A stretch of DNA of 64,000 nt from Arcticibacter sp. (GTDB lineage Bacteria > Bacteroidota > Bacteroidia > 2-12-FULL-35-15), in assembly GCA_021155045.1 (NCBI GenBank), contig JAJNQB010000006.1, positions 248,001 to 312,000 of the forward strand, read 5' to 3'. The translations under genes were made by a program, and so were the position numbers. This document shows, in pieces, positions 1-9,825 of this stretch. The stretch's first letter is position 1. Each line of letters starts with the position of its first letter. The notes beneath the pieces are model-generated. The model was not told the DNA's origin. It saw only the letters and a list, made by a program, of their open reading frames with translations, and did no database searches.

Positions 1-594
1 GCTGGAGATGGAACGGTTACAGGACCGACAACTTTACCTATTGAATTAATAAGCTTTACTGCTACACAAAATCAAGATAAAGTTTTTATTAAATGGGTAA
101 CAGCAACAGAAATAAACAATGATTTTTTTACCATTGAAAAAACAAAAGATGGTATCTCTTACGATTTTGTGGCTCAAGTGGATGGAGCAGGAAATAGTAC
201 TTCTATTTTAAATTACTCAGCTATTGATAATGTACCTCATCAAGGTTTATGTTATTATCGTTTGAAACAAACTGATTATGATGAAAGATTTTGGTATTCA
301 CATTTAATTGCTGTTGATTTTAAACCCTATTCTGATTTTAATTTTAATGTTTATCCAAATCCTTCAACGGGTGATGAAATAAATTTAGCTATAACCAATA
401 CAAAAAATGAAGATGTTTTAGTAGTAGTAACTGATGTAACAGGAAAGGAGAGTTATTCAAAAATATTAATTACAGAGGAAGAAGGAGAAAGCGTTTTTGC
501 ATTTGATTTAGAAAACAAATTAGCAAAAGGAATTTATGTTATTACTGCAACTTCGAAGCAAAATATATATAGTAAAAAACTTATCGTTAAATAA
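1..594 (+). CDS. T9SS type A sorting-domain protein, 3' part
   Basis: The reading frame is open from the first base, so the start lies outside the window; 197 residues are visible. The segment LPIELISFTA near the visible start and the following two-sheet stretch are typical of the region before the sorting domain in secreted Bacteroidota proteins. A YPNPSTG motif near visible residue 118 opens the C-terminal sorting domain, which ends in SKKLIVK. The protein is therefore probably exported by Sec and then by the type IX system to the cell surface. The functional part of the protein is not visible. It converges with rlmI, three bases apart. Confidence 0.85.
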   Translation, partial: AGDGTVTGPTTLPIELISFTATQNQDKVFIKWVTATEINNDFFTIEKTKDGISYDFVAQVDGAGNSTSILNYSAIDNVPHQGLCYYRLKQTDYDERFWYSHLIAVDFKPYSDFNFNVYPNPSTGDEINLAITNTKNEDVLVVVTDVTGKESYSKILITEEEGESVFAFDLENKLAKGIYVITATSKQNIYSKKLIVK

Positions 595-597
595 TTT

Positions 598-1782
598 TTA
601 TTCTATCTGAACAACCAACCCTTTTAAATATTCTCCTTCTGGATGAAATATGTTTACACAATGGTCTGCTGGTTGAGATAAATGATGTAACACCCTAACG
701 CTTCTTCCTGCTTCAATTGCTGCTGCCATTACGGTACTATTGAAAGTATTTTTATCCACTACTTGAGAACAAGAAAATGTAAATAACAATCCTCCTGATT
801 TTATTTGGCGAATAGCTTCATAATTTAATCGTTTGTATCCCATTACAGCATTATGTTTTACATTATGGTGTTTTGCAAAAGCTGGAGGGTCAAGAATAAT
901 AATATCGTAAATATTTTCTTTGTGTTTTAAAAATTCAAAAGTATCTACTGCATGTGATTCATGATTTGTAATATTGTTTAGTTCAATGTTTTTATCAGTA
1001 AGTTCAATTGCTTTTTGTGAAATGTCAATTGAGTGAACCTCTTTCGCACCTGCATTTGCAGCATAAACAGAAAATCCTCCTGTATAACAAAATGTATTTA
1101 ATACTACTTTATCTTTTGAATACCTAGCAAGTAGTTCTCTGTTTTCTCTTTGGTCAATGAAAAAACCAGTTTTTTGTCCACCTTCCCAATCAATATGAAA
1201 TTTATTATTGTTTTCAATTACAATAGTTGAATTTCCTACATCTTCATTTTTTTTCCACAAATATCCATTTATTGCTTTTATCGCAGCTTGCTTAGGCATA
1301 GTATCTTCACTTTTATCATATACAGCAATTAACGTATCGCCCATCACATCTTGCAAAACTTTTACAAATTCATTCTTTAATAAATGCATTCCAATAGAGT
1401 GTGATTGAAATACAGCTGTTCCGTTATAAAAATCAATTACAAAACCTGGTAAACCATCGCCTTCACCATAAAACAAACGATAACAATTTGTTGAATTGTT
1501 ATTTACTAAGTTTAGTTGTTTTCTGAAATTATATGCAGATTGTATTTTACTTTTCCAAAAATTATAATCAGGACTTACTTTTGTAAAAGAAAACATTCTT
1601 ACTGCAATAGAGCCAATTTGATAATGCCCCATCCCTAAAAATTGATTTTGTGAAGAATAAACTTCAACCATATCACCTTCACTTACGTCATCACTTATTT
1701 TTTTTATTGCACCCGAAAATACCCAAGGATGAAATCGTAACAAACTGTGCTCTTTTCCTTTATTTAATGTAATCTGAATCAT
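598..1782 (-). CDS. rlmI: Class I SAM-dependent rRNA methyltransferase, RlmI family
   Basis: At 394 residues this matches the RlmI/RlmK-like family, which methylates a cytosine C5 in 23S rRNA. An N-terminal PUA-type RNA-binding domain (about 1-75) is followed by a Rossmann methyltransferase domain. Visible motifs are GQKTGFFIDQR (202-212), the SAM loop NTFCYTGGFS (229-238) and LDPPAF (297-302). The family is clear; the exact target base is inferred from E. coli RlmI. It is a single minus-strand gene facing the partial T9SS gene and divergent from the M16 gene. Confidence 0.88.
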   Translation of the reverse strand: MIQITLNKGKEHSLLRFHPWVFSGAIKKISDDVSEGDMVEVYSSQNQFLGMGHYQIGSIAVRMFSFTKVSPDYNFWKSKIQSAYNFRKQLNLVNNNSTNCYRLFYGEGDGLPGFVIDFYNGTAVFQSHSIGMHLLKNEFVKVLQDVMGDTLIAVYDKSEDTMPKQAAIKAINGYLWKKNEDVGNSTIVIENNNKFHIDWEGGQKTGFFIDQRENRELLARYSKDKVVLNTFCYTGGFSVYAANAGAKEVHSIDISQKAIELTDKNIELNNITNHESHAVDTFEFLKHKENIYDIIILDPPAFAKHHNVKHNAVMGYKRLNYEAIRQIKSGGLLFTFSCSQVVDKNTFNSTVMAAAIEAGRSVRVLHHLSQPADHCVNIFHPEGEYLKGLVVQIE

Positions 1783-1848
1783 TTTATGTTATTTTAAAAT
1801 TGTTGCGAATGTACAAATATTTAAGCCTTAAAAACTGCTTATTATAGT

Positions 1849-1856
1849 TATATTTG
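1849..1856 (+). promoter_or_regulatory. -7 promoter element for the M16 gene
   Basis: TATATTTG matches the Bacteroidota -7 consensus TAnnTTTG exactly. It ends 18 bases before the ATG at 1875 and overlaps an upstream in-frame TTG, which argues that the TTG is not the start codon. Confidence 0.65.
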
Positions 1857-1874
1857 CAATCTTATAATGATATT

Positions 1875-3161
1875 ATGGAAATACTAAACAGAGCAATAGC
1901 ACCAAGTTTTAAAGCGATTGAAAAAATAGAAATGATTCAAGCTTCTATTCATAAATTAAGCAATGAAATTCCTGTTTATACTATTAATGCTGGCACACAA
2001 GATATAATTAAAGTAGAATTTTTATTTGATGCAGGAATGTATGAACAAAATATTCCTTTACAAGCAACCACTACTAATTCTTTGATAGAAGAAGGAACAT
2101 CTAAAATGAATGCAAGCCAAATTGCTGATGCTGTTGATTATTATGGCGCATTTTTAGAAACTTCTGTAGCGCAAGATAGCGCTTCTGTTACGTTATATAC
2201 ATTAACCAAATATCTGGAAACAACATTGCCTATTGTTGAACAAGTATTGAAAGATGCTGTGTTTCCCGAATCAGAAATTGAAACACATTTAAAAAACAAA
2301 AAACAAAAATTCCATGTTAATAATCAAAAAGTATCAACAATTGCTCGAAAAAGGTTTTCGGAGTTAATATTTGGAGAAACTCATCCTTATGGAATTAATG
2401 TTAAAGAGAAAAATTTTGATGAAATTAAAAAACAAGATTTAATTGATTTTTATAAAAAACATTATTTGTCAAATAATTGCAAAATAATACTTGCAGGAAA
2501 AGTAAATGATTCTGTTTATAAACTTTTGGAAAAATATTTTGGAGGAAACGATTGGAAAGGGAATGATTTAAAATTAAAACAACAGATTGTTTCAGAAAGC
2601 ACCGACCAAAAGGAACAATTAATTTTTAAAGAAGAAGCTTTGCAATCTGCAATCAGAATAGGGAAGTTGATGTTTAATAAAACGCATAAAGACTTCCAAT
2701 CTATGCAAGTATTGAATGCTGTTTTTGGAGGTTATTTTGGTTCACGTTTAATGTCGAACATTAGAGAAGATAAAGGTTATACTTATGGAATAGGCTCGGG
2801 ATTAGTTTCATTAAAACATTCAGGCTATTTTTTTATTTCAACTGAAGTTGGAGTAGATGTATGTGCTAATGCAATAAAAGAAATTTATTTTGAAATGAAT
2901 CGCTTGCGAGAAGAATTGGTTACAGAAGATGAGTTGCAATTAGTAAAAAATTATTTATTAGGAACATTTTTACGTAGTGTCGATGGTCCTTTTGCTATGG
3001 CAGACAGATTCAAAAGTGTGATGCAGTACGGACTGAATTACAGTTATTACGATAATTACATATCTACAATAAAAAATATTTCTGCCAAAGAGCTAAGAGA
3101 TTTGGCAAATAAATACCTGAATCAAGACTCAATGATTGAGTTGGTTGCTGGCAAAAAATAA
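1875..3161 (+). CDS. M16 family peptidase-like protein, probably non-catalytic subunit
   Basis: This 428-residue protein has the two-lobed M16 architecture (mitochondrial processing peptidase/PqqL family). At the place where active members carry the zinc motif HxxEH it has TTNSLIEEGT, so the ligands are missing. The C-terminal half keeps the Arg/Tyr signature in NIREDKGYTYG, which partner subunits use to bind substrate termini. It is therefore probably the non-catalytic half of an M16 pair; the HxxEH-containing gene at 39538-40779 is a candidate partner. The ATG at 1875 is preferred over a TTG at 1854 because the latter lies inside the -7 promoter element. Confidence 0.83.
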   Translation: MEILNRAIAPSFKAIEKIEMIQASIHKLSNEIPVYTINAGTQDIIKVEFLFDAGMYEQNIPLQATTTNSLIEEGTSKMNASQIADAVDYYGAFLETSVAQDSASVTLYTLTKYLETTLPIVEQVLKDAVFPESEIETHLKNKKQKFHVNNQKVSTIARKRFSELIFGETHPYGINVKEKNFDEIKKQDLIDFYKKHYLSNNCKIILAGKVNDSVYKLLEKYFGGNDWKGNDLKLKQQIVSESTDQKEQLIFKEEALQSAIRIGKLMFNKTHKDFQSMQVLNAVFGGYFGSRLMSNIREDKGYTYGIGSGLVSLKHSGYFFISTEVGVDVCANAIKEIYFEMNRLREELVTEDELQLVKNYLLGTFLRSVDGPFAMADRFKSVMQYGLNYSYYDNYISTIKNISAKELRDLANKYLNQDSMIELVAGKK

Positions 3162-3205
3162 GCTATTGATTTTGCTTTATTTATTCCGTAACTTTACTGG
3201 TTACA

Positions 3206-6200
3206 ATGTTTAAAAAAATATCTATACTGTTTTTTATTGTTTCTTTTGCGTTTTATAACAACGCAAAAGCTACGCATTTAATGGGAGGCGAGATTACTTG
3301 GGATTGCCAAGGCTCAGGTCAATATATTTTCACATTAAAATTGTATAGAGACTGTAATGGAACTTTACCTCCAGGAGTTCTATCGCTAAGTGTATTTAAT
3401 CATCCAACAGTAACATCTATCAATGTGAATTTAATTTCACAAAGCGACATTTCTCCTATTTGTAATGGCGCTGGTCCTGCAATTTCGTGTACTCTTGCCG
3501 AATCACAACCTGGCTGGCCTTCAAGTGGTACTCCAGTTTTAGGTGCCGTTAAAGAGTATGTATATCAATCTGCTGCTATAACCCTAAGTGGTGTGCCTCC
3601 TGCACAAGGCTGGAGTTTTATTTATTCAGAATGTTGCAGAAATTCATCCATTTCAAATTTACAATCTCCTGGTAGTGCTGGAATAACACTACGAGCGGTG
3701 ATGTATGCCTATAACGGACAAAATGCATCTCCTTGTTTTGATTCTTCACCAAAATTTTTAGAAAGCCCAAGTACTATTATTTGTGTTGGCTATCCATTTA
3801 CATATAACCACAATGCTTATGATTCTGATTTAGATTCTTTAAATTATTCTTTTGCTGAGCCATTAACTAATTATTCTGGCGGAGCGTACAATCCTCCTGT
3901 TAATCCAATTCCTATTAATTTTGTAAGTGGCTATTCTTTTTCAAGTCCTTTGCCTGGAACATCACAAAATGGAGCAAACGTACCTGCTACCATTAATCCA
4001 AAAACAGGAGAAATTTCTTTTACATCTTTTACTCAAGGAAATTTTGTAACAGTAGTAAAAGTAAAATCTTTTAAATGTGGACAGTTAGTTGCAGAGATAT
4101 ACCGAGAAATTCAAGTGGTACTTTTACCTTGCGCTAGTAATAATCCTCCTGTTGTTACTTACACTGCTTATCAAGATACTGTTTATGCAGGAACAAATGT
4201 GAATTTTACACTTAATGCAACAGATAATGGAACCTTGCCGGGAGGTGCGCCACAAACAATTTCTATTGGTGCTACAGGAACACAATTTGGAACAGGATTT
4301 TCAAATGCAGCAAGTGGTTGCTTAAACCCACCTTGTGCCACACTATCTCCCGTTCCGCCAGCATCCAGCACAAATAACACTTCTACCACTTTTAACTGGC
4401 AAACAAGTTGTAATCATCTAAACAATTCGTCTTGTAATAGTCAATCAAACACTTACACTTTTGTTTTTAAAGTAAAAGATGATTTTTGTCCTGCACCTGC
4501 TGAAAATATTTCAACTGTTTCTATTACTGTTTTAGCTTTACCAATTATTCAATCACCACAGCCAAGATGTATTGCTGTTTTGCCAAATGGTGATGTAACA
4601 CTAACTTGGAGCACACCTGCTGATCCAACAGGCACATTCAATAGCTATCATATTTATACGGCTAATGCTTTAGCTGGACCATATACTTTGTTAGATAGCA
4701 TTTTTATTTATCCACAAACAACTTACACACATGTTGGTGCAAATGCAAACGCTGCTTCACGTTACTATTATATAAAAACACGTTCGGGATGTGGTGGGCA
4801 AATTTTTTCAAATCCTGTTGATACAGTTCGTTCAATATTTTTAACTGTAAATAATCCAAGTAATGGAACAGCACAATTGTCTTGGAATCCAATTGCTATA
4901 CCCAATATCTCATCATCAACAGGAATGTATAATATATTTCAAGAATATCCCACAGGAATATGGACGCAAATTGGTTCAACATCAAACTTGAATTATATTG
5001 ATTCAATACTTGTGTGCAATGCAACCATAAATTACAGAATTGAAATTGCAGATAATACAGGTTGTAACTCTGTTTCATCTGTTGCAGGAGGAATTTTTCA
5101 AAATATAATTGTACCATCTATTCCAGTGTTTGATACATTGAGTGTTGATGATAGTAACAATGCATTAATGAACTGGAATGTAAATCCATCATCTGATGTA
5201 ACTTCTTATGTTATTTATAATTTTAATGGAAGCATTTGGGTTCCTATTGATACTGTTTATGGAATAAATAATACCAATTATAATTATTTGCTTTCCAATG
5301 CTGATTTAGCATCAGAGCAATATCGTATTGCTGCTTTGGATAGCTGTGGAAATATTAGTCCAATGAGCGGTGCTTTTAGTACAATATTTTTGCAGGCAAT
5401 AACAGATATTTGTAATAGAAGCGCAATATTAAATTGGAACCCTTATCCTACAATTGGAACTGGATTAGCTGGATATAAAGTGTTTCAATCTACCACAAGT
5501 TTAATTGGACCATTTACGTTAATAGCTACAGTTGTTCCTGGCACAACTACTTATACTGCCGGTTCGTTGGCTCCCAATACAACATATTATTATAAAATAG
5601 TTGCATTTGATAATTCAGGAACTAAATCTGCTTCTTCCAACCGAATAAGTTTTTATTCTCCGTCTCCTGTTCCTCCAAATTTTTCTTATTTAAGAAAAGC
5701 CAGTGTGATAAATGATAGTTATGTAGAAGTAACCGCTCATGTTGATACAGCAGCATCAACTTTAAAATATAAAATAATGCGTTCGGTTGATGGCACTAAT
5801 TATTCGCAAGTTGGAATTGTAAATTCAACTGCTACAACGCCTATTATTTATAACGATATAACTGCTAAGGTGGATAAAAATAGTTATTACTACAAAGTGA
5901 TAAATGTTGATAGCTGTGGATTTGATGGGATAGAGACAAATATTGGGCAAACTATTTTAGTAAATGCAATTAGTGATAGTGAAAATATGACTAATAAAAT
6001 TACATGGAACGATTATCAAACTTGGTCAGGAAATGTATTGTCATATAATATTTATAGAGGAATTGATGGAGCAATGGACCCAACACCAATTGCAACTGTT
6101 CCTTTTGTAAATGCAGGAACAAATGTGTATTACGATAATGTTTCTTCTCTATTATCAGGGCAAGGCGTATTTAATTATTCGATTGAAGCAGTTGAAGGAA

Positions 6201-6535
6201 TGGGAAACATTTATGGCTTTAGCGATAACGTAACTTCAAATATTACAGAAGCATATCAAGACCCAATCGTTTTTGTACCCAATGCATTTAAACCATCTGG
6301 TGTAAATAATATTTTTATTCCTGTTACAACTTATGTTGATTTTATAGAATATGAATTTTTAGTTTTTAATCGTTGGGGTTTGCAAGTATTTGGAACAACC
6401 AGCCCGACAGAAGGATGGGATGGAACATATAGTGGAAAGAAAAGCGAATTTGGAGTGTATGTATATTTGGTGCGTTTTAAAACTTCAAAAGGAGAATACA
6501 TAGAACAAAAAGGTTCTGTTACTTTGTTGAGATAA
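3206..6535 (+). CDS. Large secreted protein with gliding-motility-associated C-terminal domain
   Basis: This 1109-residue protein starts with a signal peptide (MFKKISILFFIVSFAFYNNA) and then ATHLMGGEITW, a common beginning for large Bacteroidota surface proteins. The middle contains several fibronectin III-like repeats, each with an aromatic-rich 'YYYK'-type strand. The last about 85 residues (IVFVPNAFKPSG, FNRWGLQVF, GWDGTYSGK) are the type B/gliding CHU_C sorting domain. It is probably a cell-surface adhesin or filament-like protein exported by T9SS. No enzymatic motif was recognised. It follows the M16 gene by 44 bases on the same strand. Confidence 0.87.
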   Translation: MFKKISILFFIVSFAFYNNAKATHLMGGEITWDCQGSGQYIFTLKLYRDCNGTLPPGVLSLSVFNHPTVTSINVNLISQSDISPICNGAGPAISCTLAESQPGWPSSGTPVLGAVKEYVYQSAAITLSGVPPAQGWSFIYSECCRNSSISNLQSPGSAGITLRAVMYAYNGQNASPCFDSSPKFLESPSTIICVGYPFTYNHNAYDSDLDSLNYSFAEPLTNYSGGAYNPPVNPIPINFVSGYSFSSPLPGTSQNGANVPATINPKTGEISFTSFTQGNFVTVVKVKSFKCGQLVAEIYREIQVVLLPCASNNPPVVTYTAYQDTVYAGTNVNFTLNATDNGTLPGGAPQTISIGATGTQFGTGFSNAASGCLNPPCATLSPVPPASSTNNTSTTFNWQTSCNHLNNSSCNSQSNTYTFVFKVKDDFCPAPAENISTVSITVLALPIIQSPQPRCIAVLPNGDVTLTWSTPADPTGTFNSYHIYTANALAGPYTLLDSIFIYPQTTYTHVGANANAASRYYYIKTRSGCGGQIFSNPVDTVRSIFLTVNNPSNGTAQLSWNPIAIPNISSSTGMYNIFQEYPTGIWTQIGSTSNLNYIDSILVCNATINYRIEIADNTGCNSVSSVAGGIFQNIIVPSIPVFDTLSVDDSNNALMNWNVNPSSDVTSYVIYNFNGSIWVPIDTVYGINNTNYNYLLSNADLASEQYRIAALDSCGNISPMSGAFSTIFLQAITDICNRSAILNWNPYPTIGTGLAGYKVFQSTTSLIGPFTLIATVVPGTTTYTAGSLAPNTTYYYKIVAFDNSGTKSASSNRISFYSPSPVPPNFSYLRKASVINDSYVEVTAHVDTAASTLKYKIMRSVDGTNYSQVGIVNSTATTPIIYNDITAKVDKNSYYYKVINVDSCGFDGIETNIGQTILVNAISDSENMTNKITWNDYQTWSGNVLSYNIYRGIDGAMDPTPIATVPFVNAGTNVYYDNVSSLLSGQGVFNYSIEAVEGMGNIYGFSDNVTSNITEAYQDPIVFVPNAFKPSGVNNIFIPVTTYVDFIEYEFLVFNRWGLQVFGTTSPTEGWDGTYSGKKSEFGVYVYLVRFKTSKGEYIEQKGSVTLLR

Positions 6536-6628
6536 TAACTTTTCCTAACCAAGGACAAGCAACTGTTATAGAGGAAGGTCAATTATTGGCAGTAAAATAA
6601 TTAGTGTAAACCATTAAAACGAATCGTT

Positions 6629-7534
6629 ATGAAAAAATATTTACTTGTTTTTATTATAGCAATAGCCACACAATTGAGTTATGGTCAATACCGTCCGTTA
6701 CCAATGCAAAATGCGGAATGGGTAAATTGGGGAGGATTATATTTATTATCGTGTCCAACCTGTACTTTTGTAAACTATAAATATTATACAGATGGAGATA
6801 CTATTATAAATTCTAACACCTATGTTAAAATCAAAAAAACCGAAATTCCTGTAATAAATGATGTTTCTATTTATCCCACTTATACTGGTGCTATAAGACA
6901 AGATACTTTGAATAAAAAAATATATGTTGTATTAACAGATAGTACAACTGAAAGAATTTTATATGATTTTTCATTGCAAGTTGGAGATACGATAAATTCT
7001 GTATTACATGATTTGGCAAGTGATTGCGTTGGTTTTAATGTAGAAACAATTTCTTCTATTGATTCAATATTAATTAATGGTAATTATCACAAGCGATTCA
7101 ATATACAAGGAAGTTGTAATAGTGTTTCCTATGTAGAAGGTATCGGAAGCGATTACGGCTTAATTTTCCCTAATAGATTAGACGAAAAAGAATCTCATTT
7201 ATCATGCACGAAAGTAAACGGACAAACCTATTATCCCAGCAATACTTCTCAATGCGATTTGATAACATCAATTGGCTCAATAGATAAAAATTTTGTTATT
7301 GATATATTCCCAAACCCAACAACAGCAGAACTAAATATAAAATTGTCATATATAGAGAATTCGGTAGTTTTAATAACAATCTACAACACATTAGGAGAAA
7401 TCATAATTCAAGAAAAAATGAGTACGAATGAAAAAATACTTGATATTTCAACTCTACCTGACGGACTGTATATTTTAAGTATTACTGATGAAAATAACTT
7501 ACAAGCTAAAAAAATATTTAGCGTTGTAAAATAA
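6629..7534 (+). CDS. Secreted protein with T9SS type A sorting domain
   Basis: This 301-residue protein begins with a signal peptide ending near SYGQ. The central region has no family I recognise; it contains Cys pairs (CPTC near residue 42 and later Cys in DLASDC and QGSC). The C-terminal about 75 residues (IDIFPNPTTAELNIKL to KKIFSVVK) form a type A sorting domain. Export to the surface by T9SS is therefore inferred; function is unknown. It lies 93 bases after the larger T9SS gene, in the same direction. Confidence 0.82.
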   Translation: MKKYLLVFIIAIATQLSYGQYRPLPMQNAEWVNWGGLYLLSCPTCTFVNYKYYTDGDTIINSNTYVKIKKTEIPVINDVSIYPTYTGAIRQDTLNKKIYVVLTDSTTERILYDFSLQVGDTINSVLHDLASDCVGFNVETISSIDSILINGNYHKRFNIQGSCNSVSYVEGIGSDYGLIFPNRLDEKESHLSCTKVNGQTYYPSNTSQCDLITSIGSIDKNFVIDIFPNPTTAELNIKLSYIENSVVLITIYNTLGEIIIQEKMSTNEKILDISTLPDGLYILSITDENNLQAKKIFSVVK

Positions 7535-7615
7535 TTTATAACTAGAGAAATTGCATTATGTTTTTGTTTACAATACAATATATACTTTTTGCATAAGCTT
7601 ATTTTTTTTCAATTT

Positions 7616-9820
7616 ATGCAAAAAACTATTTTCATTTTATTTTTTATTTATTCATCATTGCTTTATTCACAAACAAAAAAAGCAACACCATCTTTGCAAA
7701 TAAAAAAAGCAGAAGATAAGATTGTAATTGATGGTGAATTAAATGAAAAAGATTGGGAAGTAGCGTCCATTGCTGCTGACTTTTTTCAAATATTTCCTTT
7801 TGATACTTCGTATGCTAAAAGTAAAACAGAAGTTCGTGTAACCTATGACGATGATTATTTTTATGTGTCAGCTATCTGCTATGACGATATAAAAGGGAAT
7901 TATGTTATTCAATCTTTAAAAAGAGATTTTTCGTATCCCGTAAACGATGCTTTTGCTGTTTATATGGATTGTATAAATGATAAAACAAATGGATTTTGTT
8001 TTGGTGTTACACCACTTGGTGTTCAGCGTGAAGGATTGATTTCAAATGGAGGAGGAATGGGTGTTACAACTATTTGGGACAACAAATGGTATTCGGAAGT
8101 AAAATGCTATGAAGACAAATGGGTGGTGGAAATGGCTATTCCTTTTAAATCATTACGTTACAAAAGTGGAATAGATACTTGGCGAATAAATTTTTCGAGA
8201 AACGATTTAAAACGAAATGAAAACTCATCTTGGTCGCCTGTCCCACGAATATTTAATGTTGCATCTTTAGCTTTTACTGGTGAATTAAAATGGGATAGTC
8301 CTCCTAAAAAAGCAGGAATGAATGTGGCAATTATTCCGTATGTAACAGGTGGTGTTTCTCAAGATTTTTTAACTCAAAACAAAGAACAATATACATACAA
8401 TGGAGGAGTAGATGCAAAAATTGCTATTTCATCTTCCTTAAATTTAGATGTTACTATAAATCCCGATTTTTCTCAAGTAGAAGTGGATAGACAAGTAACA
8501 AACTTATCGCGCTTTAGTTTGTTTTTTCCTGAACGAAGAAATTTTTTCATTGAAAATAGCGATTTGTTTGAACGTTTCGGATTTCGACAAATTCGTCCGT
8601 TTTTTTCCAGAAGAATTGGACTTTACAATGGCAATGTAATTCCTATTGTTGGTGGTTTTCGATTGAGTGGAAATATTAATAAAAATTGGCGAATAGGAGT
8701 TATGAGTATGCAAACGGAACATAAACATGAATTGGGTTTAGAAAGCCAAAATTATTCTGTTGCTGCTGTTTCAAGAAATGTTTTAAAACGATCAAATATA
8801 TCTTTCATTTTTGTAAACAGGCAAGAAGCTACTTCAAAGGGTATTAGTGATAATAATTTTAATAGGGTAGCAGGTGTAGATTTTAATCTGCAATCAGCAA
8901 ACAATAAATGGTTTGGAAAAATATTTTATCATCAAGCATTTACTCCTCAAAATTTGAATCAATCATCTGCAAATGCTTCTTTTTTAAGTTATTCTTCTCC
9001 ACGCTTTTCAGGAGAATGGAATCATGAATATGTTGAAAAAAATTATTTGGCTGAAACAGGTTTTGTTCCCCGTATATATTATTATAACCCAGTTACAAGA
9101 CTTTCTTACCGTGAAACATATTGGCGAATTGAACCTAGTTTGAGGTATAAATTTTTTCCTAAATCTAAATTGATAAACAATCATTTTCCAGAAATGTATA
9201 TGAGTCATTATTTAGATTCTGCTTTTAAATCAACAGAATTTTTATACCAACTTTCTTATACTATTAATTTTCAGAATACTGGTGTACTCGTTGTTAAAGG
9301 CAAGCACAATTTTACAAAACTTAGAACACCAATTGATATAACATTTACAGGAAAAACGCCCATTCCAGCTGGCGATTATTATTTTAATGATGCTTCTATT
9401 GCTTATACCTCAAGTTCCATCAGAAAATTATTTGGAACTGCAAGTTTAAATTATGGCGAATTTTATAATGGAGTAAAATTTACTTATTCTGCAGAATTGA
9501 ATTATCGAAAACAACCTTGGGGTGTGTTTTCATTAAGCTATCAGCAAGACGAAATACATTTACCTCAACCGTATTCAAATAGTTATATAAGTTTAATTGG
9601 ACCAAAAATTGAATTGCTATTTTCAAAAAGTATTTTCTTTACCACCTTTGTTCAATACAATACGCAAATAAATAATGTGAATGTAAACAGTAGATTACAA
9701 TGGCGGTTTAAGCCAATGAGCGATTTATATATTGTTTATACAGACAACTACTATTCAGTAGATATGAGTAAAAAAAACAGAGCATTGATTGTAAAATTGG
9801 TGTATTGGTTTAATGTATAA
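7616..9820 (+). CDS. DUF5916 protein with N-terminal CBM9-like domain
   Basis: The protein (734 residues from this ATG) has a signal peptide (MQKTIFILFFIYSSLLYSQ). A carbohydrate-binding family 9-like module follows (IDGELNEKDWEVA to the FKSLRYK region, about 30-215). The rest matches the DUF5916 beta-barrel-like family, with PDFSQVEVDRQVTNLSRF and FPERRNFFIEN as recognisable blocks. It probably sits in the outer membrane. Members are often linked to carbohydrate or protein use, but the role is not established. A TTG 27 bases upstream is in frame, but the ATG begins a canonical signal peptide and is preferred. Confidence 0.85.
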   Translation: MQKTIFILFFIYSSLLYSQTKKATPSLQIKKAEDKIVIDGELNEKDWEVASIAADFFQIFPFDTSYAKSKTEVRVTYDDDYFYVSAICYDDIKGNYVIQSLKRDFSYPVNDAFAVYMDCINDKTNGFCFGVTPLGVQREGLISNGGGMGVTTIWDNKWYSEVKCYEDKWVVEMAIPFKSLRYKSGIDTWRINFSRNDLKRNENSSWSPVPRIFNVASLAFTGELKWDSPPKKAGMNVAIIPYVTGGVSQDFLTQNKEQYTYNGGVDAKIAISSSLNLDVTINPDFSQVEVDRQVTNLSRFSLFFPERRNFFIENSDLFERFGFRQIRPFFSRRIGLYNGNVIPIVGGFRLSGNINKNWRIGVMSMQTEHKHELGLESQNYSVAAVSRNVLKRSNISFIFVNRQEATSKGISDNNFNRVAGVDFNLQSANNKWFGKIFYHQAFTPQNLNQSSANASFLSYSSPRFSGEWNHEYVEKNYLAETGFVPRIYYYNPVTRLSYRETYWRIEPSLRYKFFPKSKLINNHFPEMYMSHYLDSAFKSTEFLYQLSYTINFQNTGVLVVKGKHNFTKLRTPIDITFTGKTPIPAGDYYFNDASIAYTSSSIRKLFGTASLNYGEFYNGVKFTYSAELNYRKQPWGVFSLSYQQDEIHLPQPYSNSYISLIGPKIELLFSKSIFFTTFVQYNTQINNVNVNSRLQWRFKPMSDLYIVYTDNYYSVDMSKKNRALIVKLVYWFNV

Positions 9821-9825
9821 TTTGA

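Noticed and set aside
1854..1876. TTG at 1854 as the start of the M16 gene.
   Set aside because: The codon lies in the -7 promoter element TATATTTG, and the ATG at 1875 begins the conserved protein.
6538..6600. A 20-codon frame after the large T9SS gene that reads like the end of a protein (TFPNQGQATVIEEGQLLAVK).
   Set aside because: It has no start codon and is too short to prefer over chance. It might be a fragment of a lost gene, but nothing else supports this.
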